From assembly GCA_002309215.1 (NCBI GenBank), contig DBXG01000013.1, forward strand, positions 1 to 21,401: DNA of 21,401 nt, written 5' to 3'. The notes under the pieces were generated by a model. It was not told where the DNA came from, did not search any database, and saw nothing but the letters and a program-made list of their open reading frames with translations. Below are positions 6,580 to 13,630 of this stretch, piece after piece; within the stretch, counting starts at the first letter, position 1; each line of letters begins with the position of its first letter. The position numbers and the translations under genes were made by a program. Source of the stretch: Alphaproteobacteria bacterium UBA1218 (lineage in GTDB: Bacteria > Pseudomonadota > Alphaproteobacteria > Rs-D84).

Positions 6580-9033
6580 ATGTGTAAAATATCGAGATTT
6601 GGTTGGCTGTTTGGTTTGGTTTCTGTTTTGCTTGGGGTTGGTGATGTTATGGCTGCGGCTAAAAGCACAAAAAAACAAGCGGCGATTCAGTTCGGAACAA
6701 AGGTCAGAACAAAAGTGGAAGCCAAGGGTATTTATAATCAAGAATGTTATGACAAGTATTATAGTTGTATGGATCAGTTTTGTATCGTTGATAATGAATT
6801 AGGTGGTTCTTGTAATTGTAGCGATGATATTTATCAATACGAAACTGCCTTGGACGATATTAAAAAAATGGTTGCCGAAGCGGAGCGTATAAGTACAGAA
6901 GAAGTTGAAAAAGTAAAGGCCGGTGCAAATGCGGACATTATTTTTCAGGGGACCAGACAATATGACAAAGATGGTAATGTTATTGCTACCACAGCTACGA
7001 AAGACAAGGATAAAATAAAATCTTCTATGTGGTCTTCTTTCTATGATGATGGCGAAGAAGAAGAGGATGAAGATGATATTTCTGGTAAAACTGGAAACGA
7101 GTTGTATCAGGCAGCAGATAGGTTATGCAAGCAGGAAATTGGTGAATCTTGTTCCAAAGATATGAGTATGTTAACCCAGATTTATTCGCGTCAAATTGTT
7201 TCAGATTGCAAAGGCTTGGCAAATAGTGTTGAACAAAAAAGACAGGAAGCAAAATCCCAATTAGCATCAGCAAATGCCAGTGTTCGTTCCGCATTAAAGG
7301 AAAGTTTAGAAGAATCTAATAAGTATGATCGTGGAACGTGCATGGTTGAATACAAGAAATGTATGCAAGGTACTGATGCATGCGGTTCTAATTGGGAAAA
7401 TTGTGTATTCACAATCGCAGAAGAAAATATGCAGAATAATAAAGCTACAAGTACCGCCAAGACAAAGGTGAAGACAGTAGATACTTATGATATCACGGTT
7501 TCTACAATGGAAAGGTTGGAATCAAAGCGTTTTATTTGTGAAAAAGTTTTGGACAGTTGTGTTGCGGTTCGTAATTTTGTTTGGAATGATTTTTTAAGGG
7601 ATGTTGCGCCGACAATTCGATTGGCTGAACGTAATCTTGAATCGCAAAAGCGTCAATCGTGTTTAACCGATATTTCCAATTGTATTCACAAAGCATGCAA
7701 AGATGATATTGTCGGCAAGGGTGAAGCAACAATGGATGCGTGTCTGGCACGACCAGATATGGCGCGTTCATTCTGCAAAATCCAGATTGATCCATGCGAA
7801 CGTATGGAACCACAAATTTGGGATTATGTGAAAAGTAAATTGGCAGCGATGCGTGTTGACGCCTGTACGCAAGAAGTCAAAGATTGTTTGACAGCGGATG
7901 ACAGGTGTGGCACAGATTATTCAAATTGCATAGGTATGGATTTCGAATATATTCACGATATGTGCCCTGTTGACAAGTTGGTGGTATGTAAACAAACTGA
8001 TCCAGATTTCAAGATGGACAAGTTGGATTCTATGTTGATGGGATTATTCTTGAATATTGATAACAAAGCGTTGGAAAATTGTGAAAAGATTGCAGAAGAA
8101 AAAATGGTTGAGCTGTGTGGCTCGACTACGGACTGTAATAAATTTGCAGCAGATGATGTTTTAGGGACAGGTTCTATACGGTCCCAGAAAGATGGTTCAA
8201 TATATCGTGTGACTGGTATGATTTCTTTTGGTTCTATTAAGATGGGCGGAACTTATGTTGACGTCAAAGACAGAACAAAGAAAGATACTTTGTTGCCGGG
8301 TGCAATCGATGTTTCTGATTACATGAATAACGTTAAGAAGAATGTTAAGGGATTACAAGGTGATGATTACAATGCGATTATGTCTAATATAAAGATGGAA
8401 TTAGATAATATTGCAGGGACAATCAACAGAACAATCGCCTTTTTAGAATCTGACCAAAGAATACAATATTGTATAAATGGTCGTGATTTGGGACAAATCA
8501 AGGGTGAAGCGGGTAAGGGCGTGATGACGGAAGCCAGATTCCCAAATTTGTTGAATCAATATCGGGTTATGATTGCTTTGGCAGCTTTACGTAAGGCTCA
8601 AGACAACTATAACAAAAAGGTGACAGAGGCGATATCGGCAGCAGCGAAAGATGCATCTGATGATGTTGCACAATATTTATGCCAAAGAATAGCAGATATG
8701 GGTAATAGTTCTTCGACTACAAAAGGATTGAATCTGGATACACCTTTGACAGCACCATACGCGATTAGTTATGAGGTTGGATCTGGGTTGACCACAAAAG
8801 ATTTATTATCTGTTTCAAACCGAGGTACTAAAATCACAGGTAAGTGGTTCGACAACAAGTCTGCTACAAAAACAGAAAGAACCGCCATATTTAGCAGAGA
8901 AACGAGAAATTGTCATGTCTGTACAACAGTATCTGTCCAATCGTGTAAAGAACAGTCACATTGGTATAGAAGCAAAGATACTAGTTGTACAGTTGAAGCC
9001 AAGGACCCATTGTGTGAAGATATTAAAATGTAG
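6580..9033 (+). CDS. Paralog C: large secreted cysteine-rich protein
   Basis: 817 aa, function unknown, second gene of the B operon. The ATG at 6580 is preferred over the adjacent GTG at 6577 because of the AAGGGG ribosome site at 6568-6573. A signal peptide (cleavage near VMA, residue 25) is followed at once by the family motif with Cys56, 63, 68, 78 and 80. Its 36 cysteines can be paired in order with the 36 of B. The blocks are an acidic patch (156-167), GNELYQAADRLC (172-183), C-x6-C steps at 254-275, FICEKVLDSCVAVRNFVWNDFL (318-339), a C-x6-C-x4-C triplet (361/368/373), C-x6-C steps (429-450), RNCHVC (776-781) and a terminal CEDIKM. It lacks the glycine zipper of B and carries an extra, mostly cysteine-free region (about 520-630). 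Confidence 0.87.
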   Translation: MCKISRFGWLFGLVSVLLGVGDVMAAAKSTKKQAAIQFGTKVRTKVEAKGIYNQECYDKYYSCMDQFCIVDNELGGSCNCSDDIYQYETALDDIKKMVAEAERISTEEVEKVKAGANADIIFQGTRQYDKDGNVIATTATKDKDKIKSSMWSSFYDDGEEEEDEDDISGKTGNELYQAADRLCKQEIGESCSKDMSMLTQIYSRQIVSDCKGLANSVEQKRQEAKSQLASANASVRSALKESLEESNKYDRGTCMVEYKKCMQGTDACGSNWENCVFTIAEENMQNNKATSTAKTKVKTVDTYDITVSTMERLESKRFICEKVLDSCVAVRNFVWNDFLRDVAPTIRLAERNLESQKRQSCLTDISNCIHKACKDDIVGKGEATMDACLARPDMARSFCKIQIDPCERMEPQIWDYVKSKLAAMRVDACTQEVKDCLTADDRCGTDYSNCIGMDFEYIHDMCPVDKLVVCKQTDPDFKMDKLDSMLMGLFLNIDNKALENCEKIAEEKMVELCGSTTDCNKFAADDVLGTGSIRSQKDGSIYRVTGMISFGSIKMGGTYVDVKDRTKKDTLLPGAIDVSDYMNNVKKNVKGLQGDDYNAIMSNIKMELDNIAGTINRTIAFLESDQRIQYCINGRDLGQIKGEAGKGVMTEARFPNLLNQYRVMIALAALRKAQDNYNKKVTEAISAAAKDASDDVAQYLCQRIADMGNSSSTTKGLNLDTPLTAPYAISYEVGSGLTTKDLLSVSNRGTKITGKWFDNKSATKTERTAIFSRETRNCHVCTTVSVQSCKEQSHWYRSKDTSCTVEAKDPLCEDIKM

Positions 9034-9041
9034 GAATAAAC

Positions 9042-9064
9042 ACCGCCAGAAATGGCGGTTTTCC
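9042..9064 (+). terminator. Terminator of the B-C operon
   Basis: ACCGCCA (9042-9048) and TGGCGGT (9053-9059) form a 7-bp stem capped by a GAAA tetraloop and followed by TTTT. It lies 8 nt after the C stop codon. Confidence 0.85.
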
Positions 9065-9106
9065 TTTGTTTAGCAAATCGTTCCTAGATATTTTCCTTTG
9101 TTTATT

Positions 9107-9115
9107 TGGTATAAT
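9107..9115 (+). promoter_or_regulatory. Extended -10 promoter of the YgiW-like gene
   Basis: TGGTATAAT contains a perfect TATAAT (9110-9115) with the TG of an extended -10. No good -35 box is seen at the right distance. Transcription from here would give a leader of about 110 nt carrying three hairpins. AATCGTTCCT (9076-9085), also present twice upstream of the YadA-type gene, lies just before it. Confidence 0.55.
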
Positions 9116-9130
9116 CGGATTATGTAAAAC

Positions 9131-9154
9131 CACCCTTCGCCAAGGCTTCGGGTG
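9131..9154 (+). repeat. Palindromic unit, copy 2
   Basis: Arms CACC (9131-9134) and GGTG (9151-9154) enclose the core CTTCGCCAAGGCTTCG (9135-9150). The core matches the CTTCGnnAAnnCTTCG pattern of copies at 1489-1514 and 9186-9209, with different but still complementary arms. Confidence 0.65.
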
Positions 9155-9166
9155 ATAAGCAAAACA

Positions 9167-9185
9167 ACACCTTGTATCAAGGTGT
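9167..9185. repeat. Perfect hairpin between two palindromic units
   Basis: ACACCTTG (9167-9174) pairs perfectly with CAAGGTGT (9178-9185) over a 3-nt loop. No T-run follows, so it is not a standard terminator. It sits exactly between the two oppositely oriented palindromic units in the leader of the YgiW-like gene. Confidence 0.6.
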
Positions 9186-9209
9186 CCCACGAAGCTTTAG
9201 CGAAGTGGG
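9186..9209 (-). repeat. Palindromic unit, copy 3 (inverted)
   Basis: Arms CCCA (9186-9189) and TGGG (9206-9209) enclose a core (9190-9205) that on the minus strand reads CTTCGCTAAAGCTTCG. It is the same unit as copies 1 and 2, in opposite orientation to copy 2. It ends 11 bases before the ribosome site of the next gene. Confidence 0.65.
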
Positions 9210-9231
9210 AAAATAACAAAGGAGAAAACAA

Positions 9232-9594
9232 ATGAAAAAAATATCTGTTGTCGCGGTATTGGCTTTGTTGCCAGTTTGTGGTGCATTTGCTGGTCCAGGC
9301 ATGAATAAAAACGCAAATAACAATATGCAAAAACAACAACCAACATATTGGTCTGTGATGGAAGTTGTCGAAATGCCAGATAATACACCTGTTGTTATGC
9401 ATGGTAAGATAAAGCAAAACATGGGTGAACAAATGTATTTGTTCGAAGACAGCACCGGAACAATTATGTTGGAAATCGATGAAGAAGATTGGAACGGCAA
9501 TACAGTTCGTGTAGATGATATGGTCACAATTTATGGAAATGTCGATAAAGGTGGCCGAGTCGCAGAAATAGACGTGACATCTGTTGAAAAATAA
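9232..9594 (+). CDS. YgiW/YdeI-type periplasmic OB-fold (BOF) stress protein
   Basis: 120 aa with a signal peptide (cleavage after AFA, residue 20) and a short Asn/Gln-rich linker. The remainder matches the bacterial OB-fold family of E. coli YgiW and YdeI: GKIKQNMGEQMYLFEDSTGT (59-78), then IxLEIDEEDWNG, then DxVTIYGNVDK, and finally xEIDVTSVEK. Members are periplasmic and linked to tolerance of peroxide, metals and cationic peptides; ligands are poorly defined. The start is well supported by AAAGGAG seven bases before the ATG. It has its own promoter and a strong terminator, so it is monocistronic. The three-hairpin leader may affect its expression. Confidence 0.88.
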   Translation: MKKISVVAVLALLPVCGAFAGPGMNKNANNNMQKQQPTYWSVMEVVEMPDNTPVVMHGKIKQNMGEQMYLFEDSTGTIMLEIDEEDWNGNTVRVDDMVTIYGNVDKGGRVAEIDVTSVEK

Positions 9595-9606
9595 AAACGT
9601 ATTTGT

Positions 9607-9647
9607 GAACAAAAAATGCCCGACTGGGCATTTTTTGTTCTTTTTTT
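9607..9647 (+). terminator. Strong terminator after the YgiW-like gene
   Basis: A perfect 15-bp stem (9607-9621 with 9626-9640), GACT loop, A-rich on the 5' side and T-rich on the 3' side, is followed by seven T (9641-9647). Confidence 0.93.
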
Positions 9648-9677
9648 AATATGTGTTTTATGATAAAATATATCATT

Positions 9678-10637
9678 ATGAAATTAAAGATATCGTTTTT
9701 TTCATTGGCAATGACTTTGTGTGCTGGTTCTGCGTTTGCAGGCTGGCAGAACAGCGGTTATTATGTCAATGATGGATATTATATTGATGATGGTTCGCGG
9801 TTTACTGTTGGTTTTCATGGTGGCTTGTCTTTGGCAAATGCCAAAATGAAAAATGAGATAGGCAGTTTAGAGGCGACTTATTTGGTGAATACGGCGACTG
9901 GTGCCGTTATAACCGAATTGGCATACGAAAACCTTAGTTTGCCGTCTGGGTATGACGATATAGGTACTGGTGATATTGCTTTGTTGCCTGTTAAAAAAGA
10001 TTTTTCCAAGGTTGCTTTCACAGCTGGTGCCAGTATTGGATTTACGATTCCGTATCATCCACAATGGCGTATAGAGGCTGGTTTTGATCATATATCAGAA
10101 ACTGATTATAATCAAACACCGTTCTTAGAGGGGGACTTGATAACGTCTTTAGATTATTCTGCGCATGTATTCAGCAGTGGGGTGACCAGTACTGTGACAA
10201 CAGATATTATTTCTGCGATGGCGTTTTATGATTTCTTTGATGGTAAACAAAAACAATTAAATCAATTTATACCTTATGTTGGTTTTGGTGTTGGGTATGC
10301 CAGTTCCAAGACAACCTTGAAATTGACTGATATTTATGGTGATTTATCAAAAGATTCTGATTTGGTGAATTATGGTACAGTTGGTGCTGATGGGGTAATT
10401 CAATTTGCAGACCCTGTAAACAATGATTCGCCCACATCTACTAATATTGCTTTGTTGGGTTCTATTGGTGCATCGTATGGAATATCTGAATATACGTTTT
10501 TGGATTTTAATTTTCGTTTAATGTATGTTCCAAAAATTACATGGCAGTTGGTAAATGGTTCGTTGCATCGTGATTGGTTCGCGGCGGAAGATATGTTTTA
10601 CACCAATTTTATGGTTGGTTTAAGATTCGAATTTTAA
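9678..10637 (+). CDS. Outer-membrane beta-barrel protein
   Basis: 319 aa from the ATG at 9678, which begins a clean signal peptide (cleavage after SAFA, residue 21). The frame also has ATGs at 9651 and 9660, but these only add a poor N-terminal extension. The mature protein alternates aromatic and polar residues in strands typical of a small porin-like barrel: FTVGFHGGLSLA, WRIEAGFDHI, FIPYVGFGVGYASS, IALLGSIGASYGI, TFLDFNFRLMYVP. It ends MVGLRFEF, and a C-terminal Phe is the usual signal for the Bam machinery. It has no cysteines beyond the signal peptide. There is no Shine-Dalgarno before 9678, and TAAAAT (9664-9669) lies eight bases upstream, so the mRNA may be leaderless. The substrate or function is not readable from sequence; it could be a surface antigen rather than a porin. 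Confidence 0.85.
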   Translation: MKLKISFFSLAMTLCAGSAFAGWQNSGYYVNDGYYIDDGSRFTVGFHGGLSLANAKMKNEIGSLEATYLVNTATGAVITELAYENLSLPSGYDDIGTGDIALLPVKKDFSKVAFTAGASIGFTIPYHPQWRIEAGFDHISETDYNQTPFLEGDLITSLDYSAHVFSSGVTSTVTTDIISAMAFYDFFDGKQKQLNQFIPYVGFGVGYASSKTTLKLTDIYGDLSKDSDLVNYGTVGADGVIQFADPVNNDSPTSTNIALLGSIGASYGISEYTFLDFNFRLMYVPKITWQLVNGSLHRDWFAAEDMFYTNFMVGLRFEF

Positions 10638-10649
10638 TTGAAAATAATT

Positions 10650-11729
10650 TTATGGTTCATTAAATAAACGTGCAGGGTCCACAGATTTATCGCCACGTCG
10701 AACTTCTAAATACATTTCAGGTTTGTTTTCATTCATTCGTCCGATTGGTTCGCCAGCCAAAACTTCCTGGCCGACCAAAGCATCAATAGAACCCATATTT
10801 GTCATAACTGTATTATAGCCATTTTTATGCGACATAATTATGACTTTGCCAAAGCCACGAAAACTGTCAGCGAATTTTACAACGCCATCTGCAGGTGCCA
10901 TAACCAAAGCGTCCCCACGTGTGTGAATGCGCCATCCGTCTGATTTTAATCCCAATGCTGTTTTTTCGCCATATCGCACAACCAATTTTCCGCGCACAGG
11001 AACATTTAATTTACGTTTGGAAAAACGTGTGTCAGATGACATTTCAGATGAACCAACACCCGCAGACAATTCAGAAATATTTTTTGCACGCGCAGATAAT
11101 TGTTTCAGTTTATCCTGGATAGCAAGTTGCTGACTTTTCAATTTTTCATTTTGTGCAGAACGCGTTTTCAATAATTTATCCAATTCGTCTTTCTCTGATG
11201 AATATTTTTTTGCGCTGCGGTCCAGTTTTTCTTTTTCAATTGCACGCGCGTCACGAATTTTATCCAGTTCCTGCATTTTTTTTGTCGCATCCATAATTTG
11301 TGAATCAAATTGTTCAGCAGCAGATGACAACACAACAGATGTCAAAACATAATCATGCATAGTTTGGGCATCAAAACTGGGGTTTTGGGCAATGAATAAA
11401 ATGCTGCCCGTAGAATCAGAGATACCGTCATAACTGTGTGCCAATTCAGCACTTATTTTATCGCGTTGTTTATCCAGTTCTGCAATTCGTTTGTTCAGGG
11501 CGGCACGTTGTTCTTCTAAATCGCTGACCCGGTCGGCAGTCTTTACCAATTGTTTTTTTGTTTTTTCAACGTCTTTATTAGAAGTTTGTAATTGTTGTTC
11601 AATCTTTTTGTTTTCTTGTTCAGTTTGTTTAATCTGGCTTTGTATCTTCGCCAATTCAGTATTTGCATATATGGGCATAATATGTAGCCCCATAATAATA
11701 CCAATAAAGATAAATCTATTCCAACACAT
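10650..11729 (-). CDS. envC: EnvC-type murein hydrolase activator (degenerate LytM domain)
   Basis: 359 aa. A hydrophobic export signal (residues 5-22) is followed by a long coiled coil (about 25-105 and 140-225) and a C-terminal LytM/M23-like domain (about 240-359). The domain has GKLVVRYGE, PADGVVKFADSFRGFGKVIIMSHKNGY and GxxVLAGEPIGRM. The zinc-binding HxH of active M23 peptidases is replaced by YLEVRRGD, as in EnvC, so it should activate amidases rather than cut peptidoglycan itself. It probably works in the periplasm at division sites. It is divergent from ctpA, with 130 nt between them. No Shine-Dalgarno precedes the ATG and the -10 box is seven bases away, so it may be leaderless. The end lies 12 nt from the convergent barrel gene. 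Confidence 0.9.
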   Translation of the reverse strand: MCWNRFIFIGIIMGLHIMPIYANTELAKIQSQIKQTEQENKKIEQQLQTSNKDVEKTKKQLVKTADRVSDLEEQRAALNKRIAELDKQRDKISAELAHSYDGISDSTGSILFIAQNPSFDAQTMHDYVLTSVVLSSAAEQFDSQIMDATKKMQELDKIRDARAIEKEKLDRSAKKYSSEKDELDKLLKTRSAQNEKLKSQQLAIQDKLKQLSARAKNISELSAGVGSSEMSSDTRFSKRKLNVPVRGKLVVRYGEKTALGLKSDGWRIHTRGDALVMAPADGVVKFADSFRGFGKVIIMSHKNGYNTVMTNMGSIDALVGQEVLAGEPIGRMNENKPEMYLEVRRGDKSVDPARLFNEP

Positions 11730-11736
11730 GCGATTT

Positions 11737-11764
11737 ATTGTATCAAAACAGACGTAAATTGCAA
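11737..11764 (-). promoter_or_regulatory. envC promoter
   Basis: On the minus strand, TTGCAA (11759-11764), a 16-bp spacer and TACAAT (11737-11742). Seven bases separate the -10 box from the ATG, which places the start point at or next to the first codon. Confidence 0.65.
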
Positions 11765-11799
11765 ACGATAAACTTTTTTTGTGGCGGCTAAAAATCGTG

Positions 11800-11828
11800 T
11801 TGCAGAAAAAGTCTTTTTTTATTATGCT
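11800..11828 (+). promoter_or_regulatory. ctpA promoter
   Basis: TTGCAG (11800-11805), a 17-bp spacer and TATGCT (11823-11828), leading to a leader of about 25 nt with AAAGGAAG as ribosome site before the ATG at 11860. Confidence 0.6.
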
Positions 11829-11859
11829 GAACCAATATAAATAACAAAAGGAAGAGTTT

Positions 11860-13311
11860 ATGCTGAAAAAAATAGTTTTGATTTTAATGTTATTGGTCCC
11901 AGTTGTTGCAAATTCTGCGCCGAAAAAGGAAAAAGAGGAACCAATTGTTCATCTGACTGATGCCCAGATTTATGAAGAATTGAAAAAGTTGGCTTTGGTG
12001 TTCGAAACTGCACGTGATAAGTTTGTAGAGGAGGCGGACGAACGCAAAATGCTGGAAGGTGCTATGAACGGTATGTTGGCTGCGCTGGATCCGCATTCTT
12101 CGTATTTATCAAAGGAAGATTTCAAGGAGTTTACTGATAAATCACATGGGGAATTTGGTGGTTTAGGTATTCAGATTACAAGTGACAAGGGTGCAATTCG
12201 TGTTATTTCGCCAATTGATGATACCCCTGCGGCCAAGGCTGGAATCCAGGCAGGTGATTATATTACACATATTGATGGCGAACAGGTGTTTGATATGACA
12301 TTGAATCAGGCTGTCAAGAAAATGAAAGGTAAACCCGGAACCAAAGTTAAACTGACGATTTTGCATTCTGGCGAAGAACCGAAAGAAATGACATTGAAAC
12401 GTGCTATTATCAAAGTGAAGTCTGTAAAGTTTTCTGAAAAAGCGGATTCTGCGGCGATGGATGATGATAAATTGGCAAAGATTGGTTATGTTCGTATTTC
12501 TGATTTTGGTGCGACAACTACCAAAGAATTGCATAATGCGATAAAAGAATTGGAAAAGAAAAATGTTGTTGGATATGTACTTGATTTGCGTAATAATCCT
12601 GGGGGATATTTGGCTGCGGCAGTTAGTGTGTCTGATACATTCTTGAACGAAGGTGAAATCGTTTCAACACGTGGTAAAGAAAAAACAGATATTGAACGTA
12701 TGTTTGCAAAGCCTGGCGATATGACAAATGGCAAGCCGATTGTTGTGCTGATAAATCATGGTTCTGCATCCGCATCTGAAATTGTGGCAGGTGCAATACA
12801 AGATAATGGACGTGGTTTAGTTATGGGTTCACAAAGTTTCGGCAAGGGTAGTGTGCAACAGCAAAAACCTTTGGGTGATGGTTCCGCGATTCATATTACG
12901 ATTGCGCGCTATTATACCCCAAGCGGTAAATCGATTCAGAACGAAGGTATCACACCTGATGTAGAAGTGTTGCAGAGCAAGGTTGAGGTGCTGGAGAAAA
13001 AAGAATCGCTGTTTACAGAGGCTACATTTAACAATTCATTGAAAAATGATTCTGCAAAAAAGAAAGACAAAGATGCGACCAAGAAAAAGGATTCTAAAAA
13101 ATCTGACAAGTCTGATGACGAAGAAGAAGATTATCTGAATTTGACAGACGAAGAAAAAGACGCGCGTGATTATCAGTTGCAACGTGCGATGGATATGGTT
13201 CGTGCGATGTCCAAGATTGGAAAAAAGAATCTGGAAAAAGTCGAAACAAAAGACAATAAACCAGAAGCCAAGAAAGAAGTAAAAACAGAAAAAGATTCCA
13301 AGAAAAAGTAG
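11860..13311 (+). CDS. ctpA: S41 family C-terminal processing peptidase (CtpA)
   Basis: 483 aa. After a signal peptide (cleavage near NSA, residue 20) come a helical lead-in with DPHSSYLS (77-84), a PDZ domain (about 95-180, GEFGGLGIQI to HSGEEP) and the S41 catalytic core. GSASASE (301-307) and SFGKGSVQ (326-333) carry the Ser-Lys dyad, Ser304 and Lys329, matching E. coli Prc. DLRNNPGG (242-249) is also typical. The tail after about residue 385 is very Lys/Asp/Glu-rich, low complexity and charged, ending in KKK. It cleaves C-termini of periplasmic proteins and, in known systems, controls peptidoglycan enzymes. The divergent envC neighbour fits a cell-wall role. The start is supported by AAAGGAAG. 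Confidence 0.95.
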   Translation: MLKKIVLILMLLVPVVANSAPKKEKEEPIVHLTDAQIYEELKKLALVFETARDKFVEEADERKMLEGAMNGMLAALDPHSSYLSKEDFKEFTDKSHGEFGGLGIQITSDKGAIRVISPIDDTPAAKAGIQAGDYITHIDGEQVFDMTLNQAVKKMKGKPGTKVKLTILHSGEEPKEMTLKRAIIKVKSVKFSEKADSAAMDDDKLAKIGYVRISDFGATTTKELHNAIKELEKKNVVGYVLDLRNNPGGYLAAAVSVSDTFLNEGEIVSTRGKEKTDIERMFAKPGDMTNGKPIVVLINHGSASASEIVAGAIQDNGRGLVMGSQSFGKGSVQQQKPLGDGSAIHITIARYYTPSGKSIQNEGITPDVEVLQSKVEVLEKKESLFTEATFNNSLKNDSAKKKDKDATKKKDSKKSDKSDDEEEDYLNLTDEEKDARDYQLQRAMDMVRAMSKIGKKNLEKVETKDNKPEAKKEVKTEKDSKKK

Positions 13312-13325
13312 TTATGTAAAATGAT

Positions 13326-13349
13326 ACCACCCGATTGGGTGGTGTTTTT
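13326..13349 (+). terminator. ctpA terminator
   Basis: ACCACCC (13326-13332) and GGGTGGT (13337-13343) form a 7-bp stem with a GATT loop, followed by GTTTTT. It is 14 nt past the ctpA stop. Confidence 0.85.
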
Positions 13350-13389
13350 GTATTTGGTGCGCTTTGATGTAATTAGTGATATTTTATAG

Positions 13390-13417
13390 TTGAAAAAACA
13401 AATAATAAAGATATAAT
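13390..13417 (+). promoter_or_regulatory. tRNA-Gln promoter
   Basis: TTGAAA (13390-13395), a 16-bp spacer and a perfect TATAAT (13412-13417). The start point would lie about 5 nt before the mature tRNA end at 13429. Confidence 0.75.
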
Positions 13418-13428
13418 ACAAACCGCAT

Positions 13429-13502
13429 TGGGGCATAGTTTAATGGTAGAACTCCGGACTCTGACTCCGTCAGTGTTGGTTCGAATCCAGCTGCCCCAAC
13501 CA
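13429..13502 (+). tRNA. tRNA-Gln, anticodon CUG
   Basis: A full cloverleaf can be folded. The acceptor TGGGGCA (13429-13435) pairs with TGCCCCA (13492-13498), including the U1-A72 pair typical of tRNA-Gln. The D stem is GTTT/GAAC and the loop holds GG. The anticodon loop CTCTGAC has CTG at 13461-13463. The T arm is GTTGG/CCAGC with loop TTCGAAT. The discriminator is A and the CCA is encoded (13500-13502). The first anticodon-stem pair is a C-U mismatch (13454/13470). This tRNA should read CAG only, so another tRNA-Gln with UUG should exist for CAA. Confidence 0.95.
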
Positions 13503-13509
13503 AAAATTC

Positions 13510-13541
13510 AAGCACCCGTTTGGGTGCTTAAATTTTTGGTT
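13510..13541 (+). terminator. tRNA-Gln terminator
   Basis: AAGCACCC (13510-13517) and GGGTGCTT (13522-13529) form an 8-bp stem with a GTTT loop. After one mismatch the pairing continues, CCAAAAATT (13500-13508) with AATTTTTGG (13531-13539), reaching back into the tRNA CCA end. Confidence 0.85.
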
Positions 13542-13602
13542 CTGGGTCGGAAGGTTGAATTGTTTGAAAGTTAAATTTTTTATATACTCTCAGGCCTGTT
13601 TG

Positions 13603-13611
13603 TGATACAAT
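13603..13611 (+). promoter_or_regulatory. Extended -10 promoter of the PQ-loop gene
   Basis: TGATACAAT gives TACAAT (13606-13611) with an upstream TG one base away, an extended -10. No convincing -35 is seen. The start point would fall just before the ribosome site AAAGGAG (13618-13624). Confidence 0.45.
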
Positions 13612-13630
13612 TCCTCGAAAGGAGATTTTT

